Source: Bryoerythrophyllum caledonicum
Taxonomy: Eukaryota; Streptophyta; Bryopsida; Pottiales; Pottiaceae
Length of the DNA stretch: 64,000 nt
Direction: 5' to 3'
Assembly: GCA_963971425.1 (NCBI GenBank)
Contig: OZ020519.1
Span: 9,316,028-9,380,027 of the forward strand
The notes beneath the pieces were generated by a model. It saw only the letters and a program-made list of their open reading frames with translations. It searched no databases and had not been told where the DNA came from. This document shows positions 1 through 13,328 of the stretch, piece by piece (within the stretch, counting starts at the first letter, position 1; each line of letters starts with the position of its first letter). The position numbers were made by a program, and so were the translations under genes.

Positions 1-3000
1 TTCCAGCTTGCTAATTCCTTGCCTTGTGGGCATGGTCTTAGTAGTGGAACGGACAGACACTTTATTCACACCGGCCTCCTTCGGAGACCGGCGTTCTTCT
101 TCTTCTTCTTTGTTATTTGAAGAATCTGCAATCCAAAGGTCTAAGTCTTACTGAACTTCAATATATTTTTGTATTCTACAAAAGTATAATACATGTTGAA
201 GGATAGGGATGATGTGGCGGAATAAGGACCGATACTACGTTCCACCAAAACCACCCCAATAGTGTCTCTCTAAGATTAGACGCCGCAAGACTAATTGAAA
301 CAACTTTTTACTATTTTCAACCGTAGGATCTTCAAATTTGCTACTACTAGGACACACTCACCTACAATTCCTAATTTTTAACCACAAGGATTGTATGATA
401 CATGCATTTGAAGAGTGCAATATGGTTTATTTCTTCCTTGCTTGGACATGGCAAAATTACTTTGACTCAAGATAATGGCCTAATTTTTTACTACACAATG
501 TATAATTTTTCATGATTCTATGTTCTTCCTTGTGTTGGTTCATTACACGCCAAAATAACAAGTAATGGAGATGTTTAGGATAAGGGAAATAAACTTGCAA
601 TGACTAGGAGATAGAAAGTAGCCATTTACAAAAGTTTATTTTTCTAAAGAGAGAATCATTTGTTGGATCTAAAATCCAAATGATGGATAGAATTATTATG
701 CCTTAATCTCATAATTAAAAAAAATTGAAGGAAAGTAAAATCGTCAATTTTTATGCATTTTAAAGTAAAAACAATGAGGGTTTCCAAGAACTATTATTCA
801 TTGCTACGTGCCTCAAAAAAGTGCAATAGTCAACTCTATAGTACTACCATTTATCTCTATATTATCTTGCCCAGCTGCCCCAAAATCAAGCTTTTGATGT
901 TCGAAGCACCATATTTTTTATGTTCCCTATAAATCCAAAAATAATGATTATTATAATATATTTAGTTATATTTATATCCACAAATATAATCACTAAAATT
1001 ACTACACTCACTAAAATTTTCACAGAATAATCTTCAAAATTAGATTTTTAGGAAACCTGCCCAGATTGATTTGCACCCCGCAAATACTAATTGTCTTCTA
1101 GGAATTAATGATTTTTAAGTGCATGTGTAGCTTTCACAAAGAAGAAGAAGAAGAAGAAGAAGAAGAACCCCAATTTGTAGTAGAGGTCAGCATAAATAGA
1201 ATGTTTGTTCATTCCACCACTAAATTAATGCCGACCAGATAAAGAATTAGTGATATGGAACTACTTCCCCTTTTCAAGGGTAGATACAATAAAACATTCT
1301 TAAACATTTCTACAAACAAAGAGGAAAATAACCCTTAAACGTCAAAAGGTGCCAATGGTGGCTACAATATTCTACATGTATGGTAACGTATACAAACATG
1401 ATAAGGTTCAAGATTGATTGAAATGACCTCCAAACAAATGATGTTATTTGAAGTGTCTATCCTCGAGAGAGGGAAGTAGTTCCAGCTTGCTAATTCCTTG
1501 CCTTGTGGGCATGGTCTTAGTAGTGGAACGGACAGACACTTTATTCACACCGGCCTCCTTCGGAGACCGGCGTTCTTCTTCTTCTTCTTTGTTATTTGAA
1601 GAATCTGCAATCCAAAGGTCTAAGTCTTACTGAACTTCAATATATTTTTGTATTCTACAAAAGTATAATACATGTTGAAGGATAGGGATGATGTGGCGGA
1701 ATAAGGACCGATACTACGTTCCACCAAAACCACCCCAATAGTGTCTCTCTAAGATTAGACGCCGCAAGACTAATTGAAACAACTTTTTACTATTTTCAAC
1801 CGTAGGATCTTCAAATTTGCTACTACTAGGACACACTCACCTACAATTCCTAATTTTTAACCACAAGGATTGTATGATACATGCATTTGAAGAGTGCAAT
1901 ATGGTTTATTTCTTCCTTGCTTGGACATGGCAAAATTACTTTGACTCAAGATAATGGCCTAATTTTTTACTACACAATGTATAATTTTTCATGATTCTAT
2001 GTTCTTCCTTGTGTTGGTTCATTACACGCCAAAATAACAAGTAATGGAGATGTTTAGGATAAGGGAAATAAACTTGCAATGACTAGGAGATAGAAAGTAG
2101 CCATTTACAAAAGTTTATTTTTCTAAAGAGAGAATCATTTGTTGGATCTAAAATCCAAATGATGGATAGAATTATTATGCCTTAATCTCATAATTAAAAA
2201 AAATTGAAGGAAAGTAAAATCGTCAATTTTTATGCATTTTAAAGTAAAAACAATGAGGGTTTCCAAGAACTATTATTCATTGCTACGTGCCTCAAAAAAG
2301 TGCAATAGTCAACTCTATAGTACTACCATTTATCTCTATATTATCTTGCCCAGCTGCCCCAAAATCAAGCTTTTGATGTTCGAAGCACCATATTTTTTAT
2401 GTTCCCTATAAATCCAAAAATAATGATTATTATAATATATTTAGTTATATTTATATCCACAAATATAATCACTAAAATTACTACACTCACTAAAATTTTC
2501 ACAGAATAATCTTCAAAATTAGATTTTTAGGAAACCTGCCCAGATTGATTTGCACCCCGCAAATACTAATTGTCTTCTAGGAATTAATGATTTTTAAGTG
2601 CATGTGTAGCTTTCACAAAGAAGAAGAAGAAGAAGAAGAAGAAGAACCCCAATTTGTAGTAGAGGTCAGCATAAATAGAATGTTTGTTCATTCCACCACT
2701 AAATTAATGCCGACCAGATAAAGAATTAGTGATATGGAACTACTTCCCCTTTTCAAGGGTAGATACAATAAAACATTCTTAAACATTTCTACAAACAAAG
2801 AGGAAAATAACCCTTAAACGTCAAAAGGTGCCAATGGTGGCTACAATATTCTACATGTATGGTAACGTATACAAACATGATAAGGTTCAAGATTGATTGA
2901 AATGACCTCCAAACAAATGATGTTATTTGAAGTGTCTATCCTCGAGAGAGGGAAGTAGTTCCAGCTTGCTAATTCCTTGCCTTGTGGGCATGGTCTTAGT

Positions 3001-6000
3001 AGTGGAACGGACAGACACTTTATTCACACCGGCCTCCTTCGGAGACCGGCGTTCTTCTTCTTCTTCTTTGTTATTTGAAGAATCTGCAATCCAAAGGTCT
3101 AAGTCTTACTGAACTTCAATATATTTTTGTATTCTACAAAAGTATAATACATGTTGAAGGATAGGGATGATGTGGCGGAATAAGGACCGATACTACGTTC
3201 CACCAAAACCACCCCAATAGTGTCTCTCTAAGATTAGACGCCGCAAGACTAATTGAAACAACTTTTTACTATTTTCAACCGTAGGATCTTCAAATTTGCT
3301 ACTACTAGGACACACTCACCTACAATTCCTAATTTTTAACCACAAGGATTGTATGATACATGCATTTGAAGAGTGCAATATGGTTTATTTCTTCCTTGCT
3401 TGGACATGGCAAAATTACTTTGACTCAAGATAATGGCCTAATTTTTTACTACACAATGTATAATTTTTCATGATTCTATGTTCTTCCTTGTGTTGGTTCA
3501 TTACACGCCAAAATAACAAGTAATGGAGATGTTTAGGATAAGGGAAATAAACTTGCAATGACTAGGAGATAGAAAGTAGCCATTTACAAAAGTTTATTTT
3601 TCTAAAGAGAGAATCATTTGTTGGATCTAAAATCCAAATGATGGATAGAATTATTATGCCTTAATCTCATAATTAAAAAAAATTGAAGGAAAGTAAAATC
3701 GTCAATTTTTATGCATTTTAAAGTAAAAACAATGAGGGTTTCCAAGAACTATTATTCATTGCTACGTGCCTCAAAAAAGTGCAATAGTCAACTCTATAGT
3801 ACTACCATTTATCTCTATATTATCTTGCCCAGCTGCCCCAAAATCAAGCTTTTGATGTTCGAAGCACCATATTTTTTATGTTCCCTATAAATCCAAAAAT
3901 AATGATTATTATAATATATTTAGTTATATTTATATCCACAAATATAATCACTAAAATTACTACACTCACTAAAATTTTCACAGAATAATCTTCAAAATTA
4001 GATTTTTAGGAAACCTGCCCAGATTGATTTGCACCCCACAAATACTAATTGTCTTCTAGGAATTAATGATTTTTAAGTGCATGTGTAGCTTTCACAAAGA
4101 AGAAGAAGAAGAAGAAGAAGAAGAACCCCAATTTGTAGTAGAGGTCAGCATAAATAGAATGTTTGTTCATTCCACCACTAAATTAATGCCGACCAGATAA
4201 AGAATTAGTGATATGGAACTACTTCCCCTTTTCAAGGGTAGATACAATAAAACATTCTTAAACATTTCTACAAACAAAGAGGAAAATAACCCTTAAACGT
4301 CAAAAGGTGCCAATGGTGGCTACAATATTCTACATGTATGGTAACGTATACAAACATGATAAGGTTCAAGATTGATTGAAATGACCTCCAAACAAATGAT
4401 GTTATTTGAAGTGTCTATCCTCGAGAGAGGGAAGTAGTTCCAGCTTGCTAATTCCTTGCCTTGTGGGCATGGTCTTAGTAGTGGAACGGACAGACACTTT
4501 ATTCACACCGGCCTCCTTCGGAGACCGGCGTTCTTCTTCTTCTTCTTTGTTATTTGAAGAATCTGCAATCCAAAGGTCTAAGTCTTACTGAACTTCAATA
4601 TATTTTTGTATTCTACAAAAGTATAATACATGTTGAAGGATAGGGATGATGTGGCGGAATAAGGACCGATACTACGTTCCACCAAAACCACCCCAATAGT
4701 GTCTCTCTAAGATTAGACGCCGCAAGACTAATTGAAACAACTTTTTACTATTTTCAACCGTAGGATCTTCAAATTTGCTACTACTAGGACACACTCACCT
4801 ACAATTCCTAATTTTTAACCACAAGGATTGTATGATACATGCATTTGAAGAGTGCAATATGGTTTATTTCTTCCTTGCTTGGACATGGCAAAATTACTTT
4901 GACTCAAGATAATGGCCTAATTTTTTACTACACAATGTATAATTTTTCATGATTCTATGTTCTTCCTTGTGTTGGTTCATTACACGCCAAAATAACAAGT
5001 AATGGAGATGTTTAGGATAAGGGAAATAAACTTGCAATGACTAGGAGATAGAAAGTAGCCATTTACAAAAGTTTATTTTTCTAAAGAGAGAATCATTTGT
5101 TGGATCTAAAATCCAAATGATGGATAGAATTATTATGCCTTAATCTCATAATTAAAAAAAATTGAAGGAAAGTAAAATCGTCAATTTTTATGCATTTTAA
5201 AGTAAAAACAATGAGGGTTTCCAAGAACTATTATTCATTGCTACGTGCCTCAAAAAAGTGCAATAGTCAACTCTATAGTACTACCATTTATCTCTATATT
5301 ATCTTGCCCAGCTGCCCCAAAATCAAGCTTTTGATGTTCGAAGCACCATATTTTTTATGTTCCCTATAAATCCAAAAATAATGATTATTATAATATATTT
5401 AGTTATATTTATATCCACAAATATAATCACTAAAATTACTACACTCACTAAAATTTTCACAGAATAATCTTCAAAATTAGATTTTTAGGAAACCTGCCCA
5501 GATTGATTTGCACCCCACAAATACTAATTGTCTTCTAGGAATTAATGATTTTTAAGTGCATGTGTAGCTTTCACAAAGAAGAAGAAGAAGAAGAAGAAGA
5601 AGAACCCCAATTTGTAGTAGAGGTCAGCATAAATAGAATGTTTGTTCATTCCACCACTAAATTAATGCCGACCAGATAAAGAATTAGTGATATGGAACTA
5701 CTTCCCCTTTTCAAGGGTAGATACAATAAAACATTCTTAAACATTTCTACAAACAAAGAGGAAAATAACCCTTAAACGTCAAAAGGTGCCAATGGTGGCT
5801 ACAATATTCTACATGTATGGTAACGTATACAAACATGATAAGGTTCAAGATTGATTGAAATGACCTCCAAACAAATGATGTTATTTGAAGTGTCTATCCT
5901 CGAGAGAGGGAAGTAGTTCCAGCTTGCTAATTCCTTGCCTTGTGGGCATGGTCTTAGTAGTGGAACGGACAGACACTTTATTCACACCGGCCTCCTTCGG

Positions 6001-9000
6001 AGACCGGCGTTCTTCTTCTTCTTCTTTGTTATTTGAAGAATCTGCAATCCAAAGGTCTAAGTCTTACTGAACTTCAATATATTTTTGTATTCTACAAAAG
6101 TATAATACATGTTGAAGGATAGGGATGATGTGGCGGAATAAGGACCGATACTACGTTCCACCAAAACCACCCCAATAGTGTCTCTCTAAGATTAGACGCC
6201 GCAAGACTAATTGAAACAACTTTTTACTATTTTCAACCGTAGGATCTTCAAATTTGCTACTACTAGGACACACTCACCTACAATTCCTAATTTTTAACCA
6301 CAAGGATTGTATGATACATGCATTTGAAGAGTGCAATATGGTTTATTTCTTCCTTGCTTGGACATGGCAAAATTACTTTGACTCAAGATAATGGCCTAAT
6401 TTTTTACTACACAATGTATAATTTTTCATGATTCTATGTTCTTCCTTGTGTTGGTTCATTACACGCCAAAATAACAAGTAATGGAGATGTTTAGGATAAG
6501 GGAAATAAACTTGCAATGACTAGGAGATAGAAAGTAGCCATTTACAAAAGTTTATTTTTCTAAAGAGAGAATCATTTGTTGGATCTAAAATCCAAATGAT
6601 GGATAGAATTATTATGCCTTAATCTCATAATTAAAAAAAATTGAAGGAAAGTAAAATCGTCAATTTTTATGCATTTTAAAGTAAAAACAATGAGGGTTTC
6701 CAAGAACTATTATTCATTGCTACGTGCCTCAAAAAAGTGCAATAGTCAACTCTATAGTACTACCATTTATCTCTATATTATCTTGCCCAGCTGCCCCAAA
6801 ATCAAGCTTTTGATGTTCGAAGCACCATATTTTTTATGTTCCCTATAAATCCAAAAATAATGATTATTATAATATATTTAGTTATATTTATATCCACAAA
6901 TATAATCACTAAAATTACTACACTCACTAAAATTTTCACAGAATAATCTTCAAAATTAGATTTTTAGGAAACCTGCCCAGATTGATTTGCACCCCGCAAA
7001 TACTAATTGTCTTCTAGGAATTAATGATTTTTAAGTGCATGTGTAGCTTTCACAAAGAAGAAGAAGAAGAAGAAGAAGAAGAACCCCAATTTGTAGTAGA
7101 GGTCAGCATAAATAGAATGTTTGTTCATTCCACCACTAAATTAATGCCGACCAGATAAAGAATTAGTGATATGGAACTACTTCCCCTTTTCAAGGGTAGA
7201 TACAATAAAACATTCTTAAACATTTCTACAAACAAAGAGGAAAATAACCCTTAAACGTCAAAAGGTGCCAATGGTGGCTACAATATTCTACATGTATGGT
7301 AACGTATACAAACATGATAAGGTTCAAGATTGATTGAAATGACCTCCAAACAAATGATGTTATTTGAAGTGTCTATCCTCGAGAGAGGGAAGTAGTTCCA
7401 GCTTGCTAATTCCTTGCCTTGTGGGCATGGTCTTAGTAGTGGAACGGACAGACACTTTATTCACACCGGCCTCCTTCGGAGACCGGCGTTCTTCTTCTTC
7501 TTCTTTGTTATTTGAAGAATCTGCAATCCAAAGGTCTAAGTCTTACTGAACTTCAATATATTTTTGTATTCTACAAAAGTATAATACATGTTGAAGGATA
7601 GGGATGATGTGGCGGAATAAGGACCGATACTACGTTCCACCAAAACCACCCCAATAGTGTCTCTCTAAGATTAGACGCCGCAAGACTAATTGAAACAACT
7701 TTTTACTATTTTCAACCGTAGGATCTTCAAATTTGCTACTACTAGGACACACTCACCTACAATTCCTAATTTTTAACCACAAGGATTGTATGATACATGC
7801 ATTTGAAGAGTGCAATATGGTTTATTTCTTCCTTGCTTGGACATGGCAAAATTACTTTGACTCAAGATAATGGCCTAATTTTTTACTACACAATGTATAA
7901 TTTTTCATGATTCTATGTTCTTCCTTGTGTTGGTTCATTACACGCCAAAATAACAAGTAATGGAGATGTTTAGGATAAGGGAAATAAACTTGCAATGACT
8001 AGGAGATAGAAAGTAGCCATTTACAAAAGTTTATTTTTCTAAAGAGAGAATCATTTGTTGGATCTAAAATCCAAATGATGGATAGAATTATTATGCCTTA
8101 ATCTCATAATTAAAAAAAATTGAAGGAAAGTAAAATCGTCAATTTTTATGCATTTTAAAGTAAAAACAATGAGGGTTTCCAAGAACTATTATTCATTGCT
8201 ACGTGCCTCAAAAAAGTGCAATAGTCAACTCTATAGTACTACCATTTATCTCTATATTATCTTGCCCAGCTGCCCCAAAATCAAGCTTTTGATGTTCGAA
8301 GCACCATATTTTTTATGTTCCCTATAAATCCAAAAATAATGATTATTATAATATATTTAGTTATATTTATATCCACAAATATAATCACTAAAATTACTAC
8401 ACTCACTAAAATTTTCACAGAATAATCTTCAAAATTAGATTTTTAGGAAACCTGCCCAGATTGATTTGCACCCCGCAAATACTAATTGTCTTCTAGGAAT
8501 TAATGATTTTTAAGTGCATGTGTAGCTTTCACAAAGAAGAAGAAGAAGAAGAAGAAGAAGAACCCCAATTTGTAGTAGAGGTCAGCATAAATAGAATGTT
8601 TGTTCATTCCACCACTAAATTAATGCCGACCAGATAAAGAATTAGTGATATGGAACTACTTCCCCTTTTCAAGGGTAGATACAATAAAACATTCTTAAAC
8701 ATTTCTACAAACAAAGAGGAAAATAACCCTTAAACGTCAAAAGGTGCCAATGGTGGCTACAATATTCTACATGTATGGTAACGTATACAAACATGATAAG
8801 GTTCAAGATTGATTGAAATGACCTCCAAACAAATGATGTTATTTGAAGTGTCTATCCTCGAGAGAGGGAAGTAGTTCCAGCTTGCTAATTCCTTGCCTTG
8901 TGGGCATGGTCTTAGTAGTGGAACGGACAGACACTTTATTCACACCGGCCTCCTTCGGAGACCGGCGTTCTTCTTCTTCTTCTTTGTTATTTGAAGAATC

Positions 9001-9069
9001 TGCAATCCAAAGGTCTAAGTCTTACTGAACTTCAATATATTTTTGTATTCTACAAAAGTATAATACATG
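1..9069. repeat. Tandem array of a 1479-bp unit (six full copies plus a partial copy)
   Basis: The sequence at base 1 recurs at 1480, 2959, 4438, 5917, 7396 and 8875, always 1479 bp apart. The last copy stops at 9069, 195 bp into the unit. The array runs off the left edge, so its true size is unknown. Copies look almost identical. One difference I saw is at unit base 1080: A in copies 3 and 4 (4038, 5517) and G in copies 1, 2, 5 and 6. Each unit is AT-rich, has a (GAA)n run, a GC-rich hairpin and a pair of inverted arms. A 61-codon ORF recurs in every unit but is low-complexity and unlike any protein I know. This is a macrosatellite or recently amplified segmental repeat. Such perfect arrays can also be changed in copy number by assembly. 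Confidence 0.97.
1129..1610. repeat. Inverted arms and GAA microsatellite within each 1479-bp unit
   Basis: Shown for the first unit boundary; the same structure recurs every 1479 bp. A (GAA)n run of about nine repeats starts near 1138. The stretch 1138-1290 (key motifs GTTTGTTCATTCCACCACTA and GGAACTACTTCCCC) reappears inverted at about 1447-1600, imperfectly, including the TTC run near 1573-1588. Between the arms are roughly 160 bp of unrelated sequence. A short GC-rich stem, CCGG-CTCC with loop TTC and GGAG-CCGG, lies at 1549-1572. Single diverged arm copies occur at 30946-31060, 42365-42465 and 46862-46976, so the arm is a dispersed transposon end, not private to the array. Confidence 0.75.
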
Positions 9070-9297
9070 CATGTCTATACGGTTCCCGACTGACTTTTAA
9101 TCCTTGAACGTCAATCAAGAACCATACATACAATCACATATTCTACTTTGTAACATACAACTAAATGTATTAAGTGTAGCAAGACTTATCATGTTCGTAT
9201 ACAACACCATACATGTAGAATACTGTGCCCACCAGTGGGCACCTTTGGGTTAAGGGTTAAATCTCGGCGCCAGGTCAGCACGGAACAGGTACAGTCA
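9070..9297. other. Array-to-gene junction with an inverted, diverged piece of the array unit
   Basis: The repeat ends abruptly at 9069. Bases 9181-9269 read in reverse match unit bases about 1329-1412 with substitutions; the shared landmark is a stretch reading ATTCTACATGTATGGT. A stem of GTGCCCAC and GTGGGCAC around a two-base loop lies at 9225-9242. The rest of the stretch shows no gene or recognised motif. Confidence 0.6.
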
Positions 9298-9516
9298 GCA
9301 GGAAAACCCTAAAAGGAAAAGAACGTGGGAACGTGGGATGGAGAACAGAAGGGATGAGGGGAACAGGGCTGCAAAGCGAGGGGGTAAAGCACTCGGGCGC
9401 CTCGACCTGCCTCTCTTTTGCTGCTGCGGAGTGGACGTTGTTGATTGTGGTGTGTCGCAGGGCCGCCATCGCCCTCCCTAACCCCTCGTCTCCCTCGTCT
9501 CCTGCCGTCTGCCACC
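9298..9516 (+). promoter_or_regulatory. RPL38 upstream region with telo-box
   Basis: A perfect plant telo-box, AAACCCTAA, lies at 9304-9312, about 205 bp before the start codon. Such boxes are known to be enriched near transcription starts of plant ribosomal-protein and translation genes, so this fits the gene that follows. The start codon has a strong context, GCCACCATG. A leader intron (donor near 9379, acceptor CAG near 9459) is possible but not proven. GC content rises sharply here compared with the array. No clear TATA box was seen. Confidence 0.6.
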
Positions 9517-9726
9517 ATGCCGAAGCAGATCAACGAGATCAAGGACTTCCTCCTGACGGCGCGGCGCAAGGACGCCCGCAGCGTCAAGATCAAGCGCTCC
9601 AAGGATGTCGTCAAGTTCAAGGTCAGGTGCTCCAAGTACCTCTACACGCTCAGCGTCTTCGACACCGACAAGGCTGACAAGCTGAAGCAGTCGCTGCCGC
9701 CCGGCCTCACCGTCCACGACTTGTAG
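9517..9726 (+). CDS. RPL38: 60S ribosomal protein L38 (eL38)
   Basis: A 69-codon protein, the usual eL38 length, starting [20 protein letters not shown] and ending [11 protein letters not shown]. eL38 is a small basic protein of the large cytosolic ribosomal subunit. Nearly the whole chain matches plant eL38 in my memory, including the basic [10 protein letters not shown] stretch and the LYTL and [10 protein letters not shown] segments. The methionine at 9517 is chosen because family members begin MPKQI; an open frame continues upstream in the leader but lacks conservation. The coding region is uninterrupted and GC-rich against AT-rich flanks. Plant copies usually have introns as far as I recall, so an intronless copy could be a retrocopy, but there is no poly(A) tract and the promoter motif argues for a working gene. 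A 3' UTR probably extends to about 10.1 kb. Confidence 0.96.
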   Translation: MPKQINEIKDFLLTARRKDARSVKIKRSKDVVKFKVRCSKYLYTLSVFDTDKADKLKQSLPPGLTVHDL

Positions 9727-10268
9727 GGGGAGATAAATGGCCTTTCTCTCTCCTCTTTCTGTCTTTAGGGTTTGCAGGAGGCTTGGGTTCGGGGCTTGAC
9801 CTTTTTGTACGAGTGGACAATTTCACGTGAATATTACTATTCGCTCATTTTCTGTGTGCACTTGAACCGGTTTTCATGTTTTCTGGATTGAGGAGTGGAT
9901 TGTGTGCTTTTACTTCTGCTCGAGTGTTGTTTTGTTGATTTTTAGGGCAATTTACTGTGTTTAGGTTTTCGAAATGCAAGTGAGTGGATTTCGGCGGTAT
10001 CACTTTGTGTTTGTTGTGAGATTTTTACATTAGCGAACAGAAGCTGGTTCTTCTATCCTCTTTGCGATAGCATATTGAACCTGAAATTGATCATGTTATT
10101 TGCTGGTAATTTGTCTGCTATCTGTGATTATCTGTGATTTATGTTTTGCTATCTCATTATCTGTGATTTTTTTTTTTGTAGGCAACGGATATTTTCGTGT
10201 AGATATTGGAGAATTTATTATTCATCTTTGTTTTAGGTTTAACAGATAAGATTATGTTCCCTTGATAT
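9727..10268. other. RPL38 3' flank
   Basis: T-rich sequence typical of a plant 3' UTR and downstream region. A reverse telo-box core TTTAGGGTTT lies near 9765. No other gene is visible. Confidence 0.5.
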
Positions 10269-10352
10269 GATGGATACAATATCATCATCTTAGTAAACAA
10301 GTATCTTCCAGATGGATACAATATCATCATCTTAGTAAACAAGTATCTTCCA
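10269..10352. repeat. Perfect 42-bp direct duplication
   Basis: Bases 10269-10310 and 10311-10352 are the same 42 bp (starting GATGGATACAATATC, ending AAGTATCTTCCA) back to back. This is a local tandem duplication with no coding meaning that I can see. Confidence 0.95.
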
Positions 10353-10576
10353 GTCGAATTGACATGCAATTCAGTTTCCTTTCCACTCGGGGAATCTTTT
10401 ATCATGGACTTTCCTCACAGTATGTTCTATTCAGGAAATGACTTTGATTTGAAACTTTGAATGAAATCTGTTTCCAAGAGACTCTTCATTGTTTTTTAAT
10501 TGTTAATCTCACTCATCACATAAAAACTTTCCAAGTTAAAGTTTGAATGAGTTTTGTGTAACATTTTTGTATGCAA

Positions 10577-10950
10577 CTAAGACCCCCTTCACACCAAAAC
10601 CAAGGTTGAGAGGCTGCTGATTTCCATCAATGAGATTGTGAGAAGGGCCAAAGTTTGGCCTCTCGGCCTTCATGTCAAAGCCCAAAGGCTGGTGCCCTCC
10701 ATTGTGCCTACATGGCAGCACTTTTAGAGAGTTTTGGAGTCAAAGCAATGGCCTCTCAAGTGCAAACTTGAATTGTTGTTTTCTTTGACCCAAACTTCCT
10801 TCGAGAGTGAAACAAAGATGTACATGTGTGCGTGAATGAAGATTCGATGCCAAAGGCTTACCCTACATACCATCCATCGTTCGTCTGGCACTCTCGAGTG
10901 ACCAACCCAAAGCAATTGAGTTAGAAGAATGGGGGTGGAATTATGCAATA
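10577..10950. mobile_element. Diverged relative of the Tourist-like MITE
   Basis: Shares internal text with the element at 46993-47344, including CTACATGGCA-CACTTTT followed by GAGAGTTT. A TAA trinucleotide directly precedes the CCCCC-rich left end. The right end is not clear, so the boundaries are approximate. No coding sequence. Confidence 0.4.
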
Positions 10951-13328
10951 ATTGTAAGCCCTCATAAATTGATAAAGTAGTATCTTTTGTACAATAATTT
11001 ATATCATAAATAATAAAAATATATTAATATAATTAGAAATTATACTTGTATATTTATAAATTATAATATACCATAAATTGATATATTATAATATCAAATT
11101 TTATAATCATGGTTTGATAAACTAGAATCATAAGTGGCGGTAATGATTACTAAAAATTACTACTATGCATGCAAGGAACAGATCTCCTAGGATCAGAGAT
11201 ATTTACTTCCACTAAGTCCACCTGTTTGGTGTAAAGCAAACGGAAGCTGAACCGACACTTTCTTCTATTTCGATAGCTGCAACTGCTTCTGTAGAGTAAA
11301 AATTTAGATTTGTCTATCTAACCCCAAGCTACATAATAAAATTGGTTCGGGAAAAGGTCTTTTTGTTTAGCGTTTTTTGTGTAATTAATGGTCACTTGTA
11401 GATTACAGAGAAGATATTTCTTAAATTAATGTGTCAAGGTATTCTCTCAAACAAAACCCAAGTATAAATCACTCTTATTACCATTTATCTTTATAAGGAA
11501 TAAGGGTGATTCAATTTGACAGTAACCGAGGCATGACATCCTCAGGCGGTTATAGCCTTGTTCAAATCGACAGTAATGTTGTTCAAATAGACCGTAGCCA
11601 TCATCTCTATGCATTTATTTATTAATCTTAAATTATATAAATAAAATCCTATCTACTTGCACAAAATTCAACTAAGAAATTTACTTATCTCAAGCAAACT
11701 CCCGCATGTCTTTTCCAAGACATCTCCATCACTCCATCATGAGTGCCTATTTTAACTTATTATTATTCCTTCCTTTTCATACAACTTATTCTCAATTATA
11801 GATACCGTTTATGGACTTACAAGAAAGTTCTAAATTAAAATACTACAATGACATACTATTCATCTCCGGATGTTAAAATAAATATTAATATTCAATGTTA
11901 CTAAAAAGGATGATCAATCCTAAATAAACATCTCTCACTTCATACTCCTAATCTTTAATAATTCATAATCTATCTAAATCATTGTCATCACAATATTATT
12001 AATTTGGAATTAATATATTTATCCAAAGCCTTGTAATAAAGAATTTCAAATGAATTAGATAGCTAAGCTAATTCACAGCTTCTATTACTACATGTATCTC
12101 ATAATTCCACTAATAAGTCCGCTCATCATTGTATTTTTCTTTCTCAGAATTACACTACAATTCTCAATAAGTATCACATATCCAGGATACCTTAATATTT
12201 CTATTGATAATAGAAAAAATTATATTTTATTAACTGGTTATTTACTATGTGCAATTCACTTTCCTTTCCAGGACACCAAACAGTGACTGCCAATCAAGTA
12301 CGTCAAATTGACAATATACCACTGCTCACACACTCTCCTCCACCAGGGTAGTGTTTCTTCAATTAGACATAAGACTCCTTCGTCTGATACTGCTCTCTGG
12401 CTTTCTCCATGTCCATTAGACTGTTACTCAATTCCTCATGACTCAACCTATGCATGATGGCTAGAAATAGTACTTTGCAACTAAGTCAATTTGACTCGCC
12501 ATAACTCATTCTCATACAAACCATGACATACTGATGTACAAACCACACTTTGTGAAGTCAAACAATAAACTGGAGACATTCAAAATTGAAATCACTATTG
12601 TTGAATTGCCATAATGTATTCCTTTAAGTAATTACAACAAATAAACATCAACTTGAAATTGAACATGAGCCAGAATTCATTACATTTCTACACTTTAATC
12701 AAACTATTCACTCAAGCTCTCTCCAGTGACATACACACTCAAGATATGCTATTTTCTAATGTGTGGTAGTGTTTCCTTCTTTTTCCATCTTTACTTATGT
12801 CCTCAAAGTCAAATTGACACCTCTTCATATCTAGATTTCAAAAAGTATAGCCGCCATGTCTATTTGAATCAGATTCTAAAGAGTGGCGGCTAGGAGTCTA
12901 CTAAAATCTCCTTTCTAATTTCTAAGGCTTAATCATAACTATCCTTAACCAATTTCCAAAATTCTTAGAAAAATAAGCTCCTCCATTACTTGTGAATTTT
13001 GGCATGCAATGACCTAACACAAGGTAGAACATTGATCCATAAATTGTATGCAATGTGTAGTAGAAAGCTATGCCATTATTTCACACTGTCATTTAGAAAA
13101 AGGATTCAAAGTAAAGATTTTATGCTCACACCTTTGCCTAGGACTAATTCGGCTACGACATCAGTGCTGTATAACATACTAATAATGGGCTGGACTTGGT
13201 TCTTTGGGCTGATCTTGGCATGTGAGCTCGTCAAAGCCGCGCACGGGGTTAATTGCACCGTTCCTGCTATGCATTGCTTCCTCACGTTCCTCACATGTTT
13301 CTGATTTCCAATGGTGTTTGTTTGACAG
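10951..13328. other. AT-rich intergenic DNA
   Basis: Low-complexity AT-rich sequence with short open frames but no conserved protein, RNA gene or transposon end that I can support. Confidence 0.6.

Noticed and set aside
1448-1633. 61-codon open frame repeated in each array unit
   Set aside because: Ser/Arg low-complexity product of the TTC run and inverted arms. Perfect conservation reflects the tandem duplication, not selection.
9309-9677. Other long frames over RPL38 on both strands
   Set aside because: Shadows of the GC-rich eL38 coding region.
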